In this document: one piece after another, positions 51,330-61,425 of the stretch
How positions within the stretch are numbered: position 1 is the first letter of the stretch
How the letters are laid out: each line of letters opens with the position of its first letter
The notes under the pieces: generated by a model
The model's database searches: none
The model's input: the letters and a program-made list of their open reading frames with translations, nothing else
Told to the model about the DNA's origin: nothing
Made by a program: the position numbers and the translations under genes
Source: Nocardia elegans NBRC 108235
GTDB taxonomy: Bacteria; Actinomycetota; Actinomycetes; Mycobacteriales; Mycobacteriaceae
Length of the DNA: 64,000 bases
Direction of reading: 5' to 3'
NCBI RefSeq assembly: GCF_001612845.1
Contig: NZ_BDBF01000022.1
Span: forward strand, 62,001-126,000

Positions 51330-52043
51330 TCAGCCGGGCATCAGCATATGCCACTGTTCGAGGGTGGTCGGGCGCATGACGTAGTTGTTCTCCCGCACCG
51401 AAGACAGGGCCGCGCTGGGTTCTTCCGAGTACCAGTGGCCGGGGTAGACGACCGGGTCGCCGGACAGCTCGGCCAGGTGGCGCAGGCTGCGGAACATGGC
51501 GTCGGAATCGCCGCCGGGGAAGTCGGTGCGGCCGCAGCCGTCCACGAACAGGGTGTCACCGGCGACGAGCCGGTCCTCGAACAGGAAGCACTGGCTGCCC
51601 GGCGTGTGGCCGGGGGTGTGCAGGAATTCGATCTCGACGCCACCGACGGCGAGGGTGTCGCCGTGGTCGTGTCCGGTCAGCTCGCTCGGGGCGATACCGG
51701 TGACATTGGCGACCCAGGACAGTTCCTCGTGGTTCACGTGCACCGGAACCTGCACCCGCTCGAGCAGTTCCTTCACCCCGCGCAGGGTGAAACCCATCAT
51801 CGTGCCGCCCACGTGGTCGGGATGATGATGGGTTGCCAGCACACCGGTCAGCCGCAGGCCGTCGGCCTCGGCGATATCGACCAGATCACCCGCCGCGTAC
51901 GCGGGATCCACCACCACACATTCGCCGGACTCGCGATCACCGATCACATACGAGAAATTCCGCATCTGCGTGGCAATCGGATCGCCGACGGCCCAGTCCC
52001 GGCCCGCCAGCAGTTGACGAAAATATAAACGATCGGATCCCAT
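51330..52043 (-). CDS. MBL-fold metallo-hydrolase (glyoxalase II-like)
   Basis: A 237-aa metallo-beta-lactamase-fold enzyme. The metal motif is ATHHHPDHVGG, with later ligands in HTPGHTPGSQCFLFEDRLV, GDTLFVDGCGR and VVYPGHWY. This layout fits hydroxyacylglutathione/mycothiol-type hydrolases or persulfide dioxygenase relatives. ATG 52043 is preferred over a GTG two codons earlier. It is cytoplasmic with a clear terminator. Confidence 0.85.
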   Translation of the reverse strand: MGSDRLYFRQLLAGRDWAVGDPIATQMRNFSYVIGDRESGECVVVDPAYAAGDLVDIAEADGLRLTGVLATHHHPDHVGGTMMGFTLRGVKELLERVQVPVHVNHEELSWVANVTGIAPSELTGHDHGDTLAVGGVEIEFLHTPGHTPGSQCFLFEDRLVAGDTLFVDGCGRTDFPGGDSDAMFRSLRHLAELSGDPVVYPGHWYSEEPSAALSSVRENNYVMRPTTLEQWHMLMPG

Positions 52044-52148
52044 ACGCACACCCTATTGTTCGCCGGCGAACTCCGCGCATCCGGACGCAATGTTGTGAAT
52101 CGTCACGGCCGCGGGCCGCCCGATGGCCCGGTCTCTCGGGGCCGGCGC

Positions 52149-53120
52149 TCAGCTCAGCAGCGCGCCGAGTTCGTCCGCGGCCTCCGGGCCGTACGCGCCG
52201 CGCAACCGTCGCAGCGCGTCGTCGCGGTCGAGCGACCACTCCTGGGTACCCACGGTTTCCAGCACCAGCACCGCGGTCAGCGAACCCAGCTGGGCCGAGC
52301 GCTGCAGGCTGAGTCCGGCGGTGTGCCCGGTGAGGAAGCCGGCCCGGAACGCGTCGCCGACGCCGGTGGGGTCGACCTGCGAAAGTTCCGGCACTACTTC
52401 GACATTCACCTCGACACCATCACCGTCGACGATCAGGGCGCCCTTGGCGCCGAGGGTGGTGACGCGAATGCCGACCCGGCGGCCGATCTCCTCGGGGGAC
52501 AGGCCGGTCTTCTGCAGCAGCAGGCCCCACTCGTACTCGTTGGTGAAAAGGTATGTGGCGCCGTCGATCAGGGCGAGCGCCTGGTCGCCGTCGAGGCGGG
52601 CCAGCTGCTGCGAGGGGTCCGCGGCGAAGGGGATACCGAGCTTGCGGCACTCCTCGGTGTGGCGCAGCATCGCGTCGGGATCGTTGGCGCCCACCAAAAC
52701 CAGGTCCAGCGAACGGTTTTCGGCCACCTCGGCGATCGAGATGTCGCGGGCCTCGCTCATCGCGCCGGGATAGAACGACGCGATCTGGGCCATGCTCTCG
52801 TCGGTCGTGCAGACGAAGCGCGCGGTGTGCGCGGTTTCGGAGATCCGCACCGCCGAGCAGTCCACGCCGTGGCGCTCGAGCCAGTCGCGGTACTCACCGA
52901 AGTCGGGGCCGACCGCGCCGACCAGCAGCGGGTTCCCGTTCAGCAGACCCATCGCGTACGCGATGTTGCCGCCGACACCGCCTCGGCGAATCACCAGATC
53001 GTCGACCAGAAAACTCAACGACACGTGCTGCAACTGATCGGCAAGCAGGACGTCGGAGAATTTCCCCGGAAAACGCATCAAATGGTCGGTCGCGATGGAA
53101 GCGGACACAGCGATGGTCAC
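52149..53120 (-). CDS. adoK: Adenosine kinase-like PfkB-family sugar/nucleoside kinase
   Basis: A 323-aa ribokinase-family kinase. The N-terminal PfkB signature is VIRRGGVGGNIAYAMGLLN and the C-terminal ATP/anion-hole motif is VDPTGVGDAFRAGFLTGH, with the catalytic Asp in GVGD. It matches the mycobacterial adenosine kinase (AdoK/CbhK) type in start (AVSASIATDHLMRFPGKF) and in context beside the erpA-like gene. It phosphorylates adenosine to AMP. GTG start chosen because upstream residues are not family-like. Confidence 0.85.
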   Translation of the reverse strand: MTIAVSASIATDHLMRFPGKFSDVLLADQLQHVSLSFLVDDLVIRRGGVGGNIAYAMGLLNGNPLLVGAVGPDFGEYRDWLERHGVDCSAVRISETAHTARFVCTTDESMAQIASFYPGAMSEARDISIAEVAENRSLDLVLVGANDPDAMLRHTEECRKLGIPFAADPSQQLARLDGDQALALIDGATYLFTNEYEWGLLLQKTGLSPEEIGRRVGIRVTTLGAKGALIVDGDGVEVNVEVVPELSQVDPTGVGDAFRAGFLTGHTAGLSLQRSAQLGSLTAVLVLETVGTQEWSLDRDDALRRLRGAYGPEAADELGALLS

Positions 53121-53222
53121 GAAGCCCGGTCCTTGTCTGTCGAGGGCGGAATCAGCCTTACCGTACCGTGTGCACGACACGGCGCGGAACCTCCGCAGAG
53201 ATTCCGCGCCGGGAGCAGATCG

Positions 53223-53573
53223 TCAGTTGAAGCTGTCGCCGCAGGCGCAGGAGCCGGTGGCGTTCGGGTTGTCGATCGTGAAGCCCTGCTTCTCGATCGT
53301 GTCGACGAAGTCGATGGACGCACCCTGGACATACGGGGCGCTCATCCGGTCGACGGCCAGCTTGACCCCACCGAACTCGGCGGTCAGGTCGCCGTCGAGG
53401 GTGCGATCGTCGAAGAACAGCTGGTACCGCAGACCCGCGCAACCGCCCGGCTGCACCGCGATGCGCAGCGCCAGATCGTCGCGGCCCTCCTGGTCCAGCA
53501 GCGCCTTCGCCTTGGACGCGGCGGCGTCGGTCAGGATCACACCGTGGGTGGTGGTCTCGTTCTGCACAGTCAT
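53223..53573 (-). CDS. erpA: A-type iron-sulfur insertion protein (HesB/ErpA)
   Basis: A 116-aa A-type Fe-S carrier. The three conserved Cys are in VQPGGCAGLRYQLFFDD and ATGSCACGDSFN. It receives clusters from the SUF machinery and delivers them to target enzymes. AGGAGACTTC precedes ATG. It is divergent from the DUF3043 gene and lies upstream of adoK on the same strand, an order I recall from mycobacteria. Confidence 0.9.
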   Translation of the reverse strand: MTVQNETTTHGVILTDAAASKAKALLDQEGRDDLALRIAVQPGGCAGLRYQLFFDDRTLDGDLTAEFGGVKLAVDRMSAPYVQGASIDFVDTIEKQGFTIDNPNATGSCACGDSFN

Positions 53574-53887
53574 GAAGTCTCCTCGCAGACCCTCGTTACC
53601 CGTGAACGTTGTTTCCGTGAACAGCGCACGGCTCGGTAGCTGTCAACGCCACGTCGCGGGTGGCTATTCCAATCTTGCCACTGCGCGCGCCGACATGGGC
53701 CCGTCGGCCCCGGAATTGCCGGGTGGACGGCGCTCGGACGTGCGAATCACCACACCCGGGGGGCGTGTCGCGGGGTACAGACCGGCCGGTCGGAGCCGGT
53801 TTGCCGGTATGGGCGGTATGACCGATCACACAGGCTCAGCGGAGACCGTATTTCCAGGCCGGTACGCCATCCAATAGCCTGGTCGGC

Positions 53888-54556
53888 GTGAAGTTCCTGC
53901 GCCGTGGCGATGCCAGCACCACCGACGACCACGTCGACGACACGTCGGCCGCGACCGACGACGACACGGCCACGGCAGCGCAGCGGCCCGCACCGACCGC
54001 CGGCAAGGGGCGCCCGACGCCCAGACGCCGCGATGTCGAGGGCAGGCGCCGCGGGCCGGTCGCGCCCGCGCCGCTGACCGCCAAGGAGGCCCGGGCCAGG
54101 CGCAAGGCCACCCGCGGCAACCGCGAGGAACGCAAGGTCGCCTCGGCCGAACGCCGGGCCGCTGCCGCCGATCGCCGCGCCCGGATGCTCGCCGGTGAGG
54201 ACAAATATCTGCTGCCGCGCGACCGCGGCCCGGTTCGTGCCTACGTCCGCGACCTGGTCGACGCCCGCCGCAATCTGGTCGGACTGTTCATGCCGCTGGC
54301 GCTGGTGCTGATCCTGACCATGTTCCTCACCCCGCAGGTGCAGGCCTACGTCACCCTCGCGATGATCGTGATGATGCTGTTCATGGTCGCCGAGGGCTTC
54401 GTGATCGGCCGCCTGATCAACAAGCGGGTGCAGGAGCGCTACCCCGACGACACCACCTCGAGCTGGTCGCTGGGCTGGTACGCCTTCGTCCGCGCCTCCC
54501 AGATCCGCCGCATGCGCGCCCCGAAGCCGCGGGTGTCGCCCGGCGACGCGGTCTGA
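53888..54556 (+). CDS. DUF3043 family membrane protein
   Basis: A 222-aa protein. The first 110 residues are charged and disordered. A basic segment RDRGPVRAYVRDLVDARRNL leads into two membrane helices at about 136-178 (LVGLFMPLALVLILTMFLTP and AYVTLAMIVMMLFMVAEGFV). This is the DUF3043 layout. GTG lies seven bases after TAGCCT, so it is probably leaderless. Function unknown; conserved across actinobacteria near cobT. Confidence 0.85.
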   Translation: MKFLRRGDASTTDDHVDDTSAATDDDTATAAQRPAPTAGKGRPTPRRRDVEGRRRGPVAPAPLTAKEARARRKATRGNREERKVASAERRAAAADRRARMLAGEDKYLLPRDRGPVRAYVRDLVDARRNLVGLFMPLALVLILTMFLTPQVQAYVTLAMIVMMLFMVAEGFVIGRLINKRVQERYPDDTTSSWSLGWYAFVRASQIRRMRAPKPRVSPGDAV

Positions 54557-54782
54557 GTTTCGGGTATCCGGCGCCGGACCGCACGATCGTTCTCCGCGCG
54601 GGCAGCCGTATGTCCGGTCGGCGGGGCGGTTGCTGTGTACTTCCGGTGGAGGGCCGCCGCGAGTGTGCTGAACAGCGGCGCCGGACGGATCGAACTCGGC
54701 CGTTGCGGGGGCATCGGGCTCGGAGAAGCAGCGCCTCGGGTGTGCGGCGGCCGGGGTACGGGCCGATTGGTACCGTGCTGAC

Positions 54783-56687
54783 GTGGTGAACGATGCTGCG
54801 GGCGGCCGAGGGCTGCGGACGCTGGTGCTCGGTGGGGCGCGCTCGGGGAAATCCGCCTATGCCGAGGAGGTGGCCGGCTGCAGCGGACCGGTGCGCTACG
54901 TCGCGACCGCGGTTCCCGATCCCGCCGACGCCGACTTCGCCGATCGTATTGCCGCCCATCGCGTTCGGCGCCCCGGCACCTGGCATGTGGTGGAGGGCGA
55001 TCCGATCGCCGTGCTCGGTGACTCGGCGCCGGTGACGCTGATCGACGACCTCGGCACCTGGTTGACCGCCCGCATCGACGCGCGCGCGGCCTGGGAATCG
55101 CCGCGCGGCACCGTCGGCCCCGATATCGACGCGCTGGTCGCGGCGGTGACCGGCTATGCGGACCGCTTGCTGATCGTGAGCCCGGAGGTGGGACTGGGTG
55201 TGGTTCCGGCGACCGCGTCGGGACGACTGTTCCAGGACGAGATCGGGACGCTGAATCAGCGGCTCGCGGCGGTGTGCGACGAGGTCGTGCTGGTCGTCGC
55301 CGGAGTGCCGGTCGTCCTGAAGGGGGCCGGTACTCCGGCCGGAAGCGGGATCGCGGCGGCCTCCGCCGCGGTCGCGGCCGCCGGGCTGGGAGATGTTGCG
55401 GCGCAGCGAGTTCCGGCTTCCGACAGCGCTGGTTCCGCGGGCCGGGAGCGTCCGGTCCACGGGTCCGGTTTCGCCGACTCCGCTGCGGCGGAGAAAGCGT
55501 TGTCATCCGGTCACGATGCGGACGGCGGCGCTACGCCGGCCTCGGAAGCCGGAGCTACCGCTGCCGGCTCGGTGGTGGGTTCGACCCCGCGTGGCCTCGC
55601 CGAATTCGACGGCACCACACCGGCATTCGGTCCGGTCGCCGCGCCCGACGCACGGGTGCGGGCCGAGGCCGAGCAGCGGCAGTTGCAGTTGACCAAACCG
55701 GCGGGGGCGCTCGGGCGGTTGGAGACGCTGGGCAATTGGGTGGCGGCGTGCCAGGGGCAGTGCCCGCCGCATCAGTTCCGGCGTGCCCGGGTCGTGGTGT
55801 TCGCGGGCGACCACGGAGTGGCGCGACACGGTGTGTCGGCGTATCCGAGCGAGGTGACCGCGCAAATGGTCGCCAACTTCCTGGCCGGTGGGGCGGCGGT
55901 GAACGCGCTGGCGCGCCTCGCCGACGCGACCGTGCGGGTGGTGGACATCGCGGTGGACGCCGACACCGATCCATCGGTCTCGGCACACAAGATTCGCCGC
56001 TCCAGCGGAGCCATCGACCGCGAGGACGCCCTCACCGAAGCCGAGCTGTACGCCGCGCTGGCGGCGGGCCGCGCGATCGCCGACGAGGAGATCGACAGCG
56101 GGGCCGACCTGCTGATCGCCGGCGATATGGGGATCGGAAACACCACGCCGGCAACGGTTCTCATCGCCACGCTCACCGACACCGAGCCGGTGGTGGCGAT
56201 CGGCCGCGGCACCGGCGTCGACGATGCCGGATGGATGCGCAAGGCCTCCGCGATCCGCGACGCCATGTGGCGTGCGCGCCCGCATCGCCAGGACCCGTTC
56301 GCGCTGCTGCGGATCGCCGGTGGCGCGGATTTCGCCGCTATGGCCGGCTATCTCGCTCGAGCCGCCGCACGGCGCACGCCGGTGATTCTCGACGGTGTGG
56401 TGGTCACCGCCGCGGCGCTCATCGCCGAAATGCTCGCCCCCGGTGCGAAGCGCTGGTGGGTGGCGGGGCATCGGTCCACCGAGCCGGCGCACCCGCCGGC
56501 CCTCGCCAAGCTCGATCTGGAGCCGCTGGTCGAGCTGAACATGCGGCTCGGTGAAGGCTCCGGTGCGGTGAGCGCGCTGCCGCTGCTGCGCGCGGCCGTC
56601 GCCGCGCTCTCGGAGATGTCGACCTTCGGTGAGGCGGGGGTGAGCACCGCCGAATCCGATTCGGCCGCACCGGAAGTCGTGTCCTGA
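54783..56687 (+). CDS. cobT: CobU-CobT fusion (cobinamide kinase/GTP transferase plus DMB phosphoribosyltransferase)
   Basis: A 634-aa fusion. Residues 10-185 are CobU: P-loop LGGARSGKSAYAEEV, guanylated His in AAHRVRRPGTW, DDLGTWLT and SPEVGLGVVP. Residues about 200-280 are a Ser/Ala/Gly linker without structure. Residues 285-625 are CobT: PAGALGRLETLGNWVA, VVFAGDHGVARHGVSAYPSE, AGDMGIGNTTPATVL and the catalytic Glu region MRLGEGSGAVSALPLLRAAV. It performs two lower-loop assembly steps of cobalamin. GTG is six bases after TACCGT (leaderless). Separate genes are more usual; cobS follows. Confidence 0.9.
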   Translation: MVNDAAGGRGLRTLVLGGARSGKSAYAEEVAGCSGPVRYVATAVPDPADADFADRIAAHRVRRPGTWHVVEGDPIAVLGDSAPVTLIDDLGTWLTARIDARAAWESPRGTVGPDIDALVAAVTGYADRLLIVSPEVGLGVVPATASGRLFQDEIGTLNQRLAAVCDEVVLVVAGVPVVLKGAGTPAGSGIAAASAAVAAAGLGDVAAQRVPASDSAGSAGRERPVHGSGFADSAAAEKALSSGHDADGGATPASEAGATAAGSVVGSTPRGLAEFDGTTPAFGPVAAPDARVRAEAEQRQLQLTKPAGALGRLETLGNWVAACQGQCPPHQFRRARVVVFAGDHGVARHGVSAYPSEVTAQMVANFLAGGAAVNALARLADATVRVVDIAVDADTDPSVSAHKIRRSSGAIDREDALTEAELYAALAAGRAIADEEIDSGADLLIAGDMGIGNTTPATVLIATLTDTEPVVAIGRGTGVDDAGWMRKASAIRDAMWRARPHRQDPFALLRIAGGADFAAMAGYLARAAARRTPVILDGVVVTAAALIAEMLAPGAKRWWVAGHRSTEPAHPPALAKLDLEPLVELNMRLGEGSGAVSALPLLRAAVAALSEMSTFGEAGVSTAESDSAAPEVVS

Positions 56688-56985
56688 ACGAGGGGCGCGG
56701 ACCGGATCGCCCGGCCCGCAGGGTGCGGCCGGGTCGCCGGCCGGCCGGTGTCCGAGGCGTCTGCGCGCGCGCGGAACTGCGGCCCTCGGCCCGTGGATCC
56801 CGTCCCGGGCGCCGCGGCAGCGGTGTGCCGGCCCGCACGGCCGGCCCCCTGAGTGCGCCGCGGAAGACCGGTCGGATCGGGTATTTCGTCGAACACCCGC
56901 GCGCAGGGTGGAGTGGTCGGTCGGCGGCACCGCACGCGGCATCGAGATACGCGTCCTGCGGCATCGCCGCATCGGGGCTCCGGCC

Positions 56986-57729
56986 GTGATCGCGGCGGCT
57001 CGTCTCGCGCTCTCGTGGTTGACGGTGCTGCCGGTGCGCGGACCCGAGACGGTCGACCGCAAGGCGGCGGCGGGAGCGATCGCGGCCGCACCGGTGGTCG
57101 GGGCGATGCTGGGGGCCGGCGCCGCCGGGTTGCTGTGGGTACTGATCCGGGCCGGAACGGGTTTCGCGCTGGCCGGGCTGATCACCGTCGGTGCGCTGGG
57201 ACTGGCGACCCGCGGAATGCATCTGGACGGGCTGGCCGATACCGCGGACGGGCTCGGCAGTTACGGGCCGCCGGAGCGTGCCCGGGAGATCATGAAGAGC
57301 GGCGGGGCGGGGCCCTTCGGGGTGGCCGCGTTGATCTTCGCCATCGGGGTTCAGGCGCTGTCGTTCGCCGCCCTCGCCGAGCACGGCCGCTGGTTCGCGG
57401 TCGGGCTCGCGGTGGCCGTCGGACGGGTTGCGGTCGTCCTCGCCTGCCGCGGATACGCTTCCGCTCCCGGCGCCGGATTCGGTGCGCTGGTGGCGCGCAC
57501 GCAGTCGGCGGTGACACCGGCGGTCTGGACTCTCGCCGCGCTCGTCGCCGGCGTCTTCGCCGCGCCCGCGTCCTGGCTCGGGCCGGTCGCGGTCGCCGTG
57601 GCTCTGGCGGGTGCGGCTCTACTGGTATGGCATTGTGTGCGGCGTTTCGGCGGGCTCAACGGTGATGTGCTCGGCGCCGCCGTCGAGGTGACCGTCGCGG
57701 TCACCGCCGCGGTGCTGTCACTGTCCTGA
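56986..57729 (+). CDS. cobS: Adenosylcobinamide-GDP ribazoletransferase
   Basis: A 247-aa polytopic membrane enzyme joining adenosylcobinamide-GDP and alpha-ribazole in the last steps of B12 synthesis. The active-site motif is MHLDGLADTADGLGSYGPPE, with IMKSGGAGPFGVAAL next and RFGGLNGDVLGAAVE near the C-terminus. GTG 56986 matches the usual family start (AAARLALSWLTVLPV); an in-frame GTG at 56908 would add 26 Arg-rich residues. It lies 298 bp after cobUT. Confidence 0.9.
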   Translation: MIAAARLALSWLTVLPVRGPETVDRKAAAGAIAAAPVVGAMLGAGAAGLLWVLIRAGTGFALAGLITVGALGLATRGMHLDGLADTADGLGSYGPPERAREIMKSGGAGPFGVAALIFAIGVQALSFAALAEHGRWFAVGLAVAVGRVAVVLACRGYASAPGAGFGALVARTQSAVTPAVWTLAALVAGVFAAPASWLGPVAVAVALAGAALLVWHCVRRFGGLNGDVLGAAVEVTVAVTAAVLSLS

Positions 57730-58039
57730 GTCCGTCGGACCGCCCGATCGGCCGTACCGTTTCATCCACCCTGAAGGACCCCACCAGCGAAAATGATTGT
57801 GTGTCAATAACGCAACGGCGTTGCCCCTGTTTGGGAATGAAACACCGGGGTATCCGTGAGCAATGACGGTGATAGAGCGGATCGCCGTTGTTGCCGCCCG
57901 TCGACGATGCCGAGCGCACGCGCGGCGATACCGGAGCCCGCCGAATTCGCAGCCCCCGGTATCGAGCGCAGGACCACCGCGCGATAAGACGACCTCGCGA
58001 TCGACGAACGGTGCACCGAGGTCGAAGAGGGGAGCAGGT
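57730..58039 (+). promoter_or_regulatory. Leader region with inverted repeats before the ATP-grasp gene
   Basis: This 310-bp gap carries GCAACG-G-CGTTGC (57812-57824) in an AT-richer stretch, and CGATACCGG/CCGGTATCG arms at 57926-57934 and 57956-57964 around a 21-nt loop. A frame open from 57863 runs into the ATP-grasp gene but encodes Arg/Pro-rich residues without family character. I read it as promoter plus structured 5-prime leader, not coding. Confidence 0.45.
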
Positions 58040-59287
58040 TTGTCGATTACATCCCGTGAATCGAAGCGCAGGAACCCGGACAAAGGCTATGTCGCCCTGC
58101 TGGGTTGGAGTCTGAACGCGGTCGAAGCGGTGGACCGATTCGATCGGCGTTATGTGGTCGTAGCCCCGGAGTGGGCAGAGGAATACTGCACCGAGAACGA
58201 AATACCCTACCTCTGCTGGAATTTCGAGCGACTCAACGACCGGTCGATGGAAATCGCGGAGACCCTGAAGGAGATGGGCGTCGACGTCGCCATCCCGATC
58301 TTCGAGGAGACCGTGGAATGGGCGGGTGCGATCAACTCGGTGCTACTGGACAATCCGCGGCTGCTCGGCCAGGCCATGCTGCTGCGCGACAAATCGCTGA
58401 TGAAGCGTCGCGCGCAACTGGGCGGTATCCGGGTGGGCATCTTCGAGGAGGCACACGAGCGTGACGACGTCATCCGGTTCCTCAAGCGCGTCAACCAGAC
58501 CCTGCTCAAACTCGACGGCGATCCGAACGATCCGATCCATGTCAAGGCCTTCGACAAGGCCGGCTGCCTCGGTCACCGGGTGATCCGCACCCCCGACGAG
58601 ATCGACGCCATCCCCGACGACGAGTTCCCGGTCCTGATGGAATCCCATTTGGACGGTTGGGAATTCGCGGTCGAGGCGTGGATCCACGACGGCAAGATCC
58701 GATTCCTCAACATCTCCGAATACGTACGGCTCGGCTACTCCGTCTTCGTCCCCGCGACCCCGGAACTGGAAAAGTACCGGCCGGAGATCACCCGGCAGGT
58801 CGAAAAGTTGATCAAGACCTTCGATATCGAATTCGGGTTCGTCCATCCGGAGTATTTCGTCACCAGCGACGGTGAGATGTACTTCGGCGAGGTCGCCTAT
58901 CGCCCGCCCGGGTTCAAGGTTTTCGAATTACTCGAGCGCGCATACGGATTCAACGCCTATCACGCGCTGGTACTCGCATTCGATCCGAAGACCACCGAGG
59001 AGGAGATCGTGGAGTTCTTCCCTCGCGAAGTGGTGGATGCGAAAGGACATGCCGGTTCGTTCGGCGTCTACCCGCGGCGGCGGGTGGTCAGCCGGTTGTC
59101 GATCCCGGAGGAGACGGAGGATCACGAGTATTTCGAAACCCACGAACTCACCGCCCCGCTGTCGGAAAAGGTCACCAAGCGAACCGCATTCGGCAATCAC
59201 TGGGGTCTGCTGTACTTCTTCGGCGAAGACCCGTACGCTCTGCGGGACCTGCTGAAGCGACAGGAAGAACTCGACTTCTACGTATGA
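58040..59287 (+). CDS. ATP-grasp domain ligase
   Basis: A 415-aa enzyme. Residues 16-110 form an N-terminal Rossmann-like domain (GYVALLGWSLNAVEAVDRFD, PIFEETVEWAGAINSVLLDN). The ATP-grasp part has a nucleotide Lys in DPIHVKAFDKAGCLGH, the ESHLDGWEFAVEAWI strand, and metal ligands in VHPEYFVTSDGEMYFGEVAY with E284. It would form an amide or ester bond from a carboxylate via an acyl phosphate. TTG 58040 is chosen because GAGGGGAG is just upstream and conserved sequence starts 15 residues later. It is 38 bp before the papain-like gene; substrates unknown. Confidence 0.8.
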   Translation: MSITSRESKRRNPDKGYVALLGWSLNAVEAVDRFDRRYVVVAPEWAEEYCTENEIPYLCWNFERLNDRSMEIAETLKEMGVDVAIPIFEETVEWAGAINSVLLDNPRLLGQAMLLRDKSLMKRRAQLGGIRVGIFEEAHERDDVIRFLKRVNQTLLKLDGDPNDPIHVKAFDKAGCLGHRVIRTPDEIDAIPDDEFPVLMESHLDGWEFAVEAWIHDGKIRFLNISEYVRLGYSVFVPATPELEKYRPEITRQVEKLIKTFDIEFGFVHPEYFVTSDGEMYFGEVAYRPPGFKVFELLERAYGFNAYHALVLAFDPKTTEEEIVEFFPREVVDAKGHAGSFGVYPRRRVVSRLSIPEETEDHEYFETHELTAPLSEKVTKRTAFGNHWGLLYFFGEDPYALRDLLKRQEELDFYV

Positions 59288-59325
59288 ATCCTTCTCGGCA
59301 GGAATGGATCACGGGAGGATCCTGA

Positions 59326-61329
<2,004 letters not shown>

Positions 61330-61425
61330 CCCGGCGGATAGGTTGCGTGCATGGACGATTCACGGTGGCGAGCGGCCGTCGTGGCCGAGGGCGATGCGAT
61401 CGCCGCGCGATCATCGTGCTGGGGG

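Noticed and set aside
54557..54782. Cobalamin riboswitch before the cobU-cobT gene
   Set aside because: No B12-box-like sequence is visible and the promoter points to a leaderless start at 54783.
57863..58039. N-terminal extension of the ATP-grasp protein
   Set aside because: The 59 extra residues are Arg/Pro/Ser-rich and cover inverted repeats; a TTG with GAGGGGAG just upstream fits the conserved start better.
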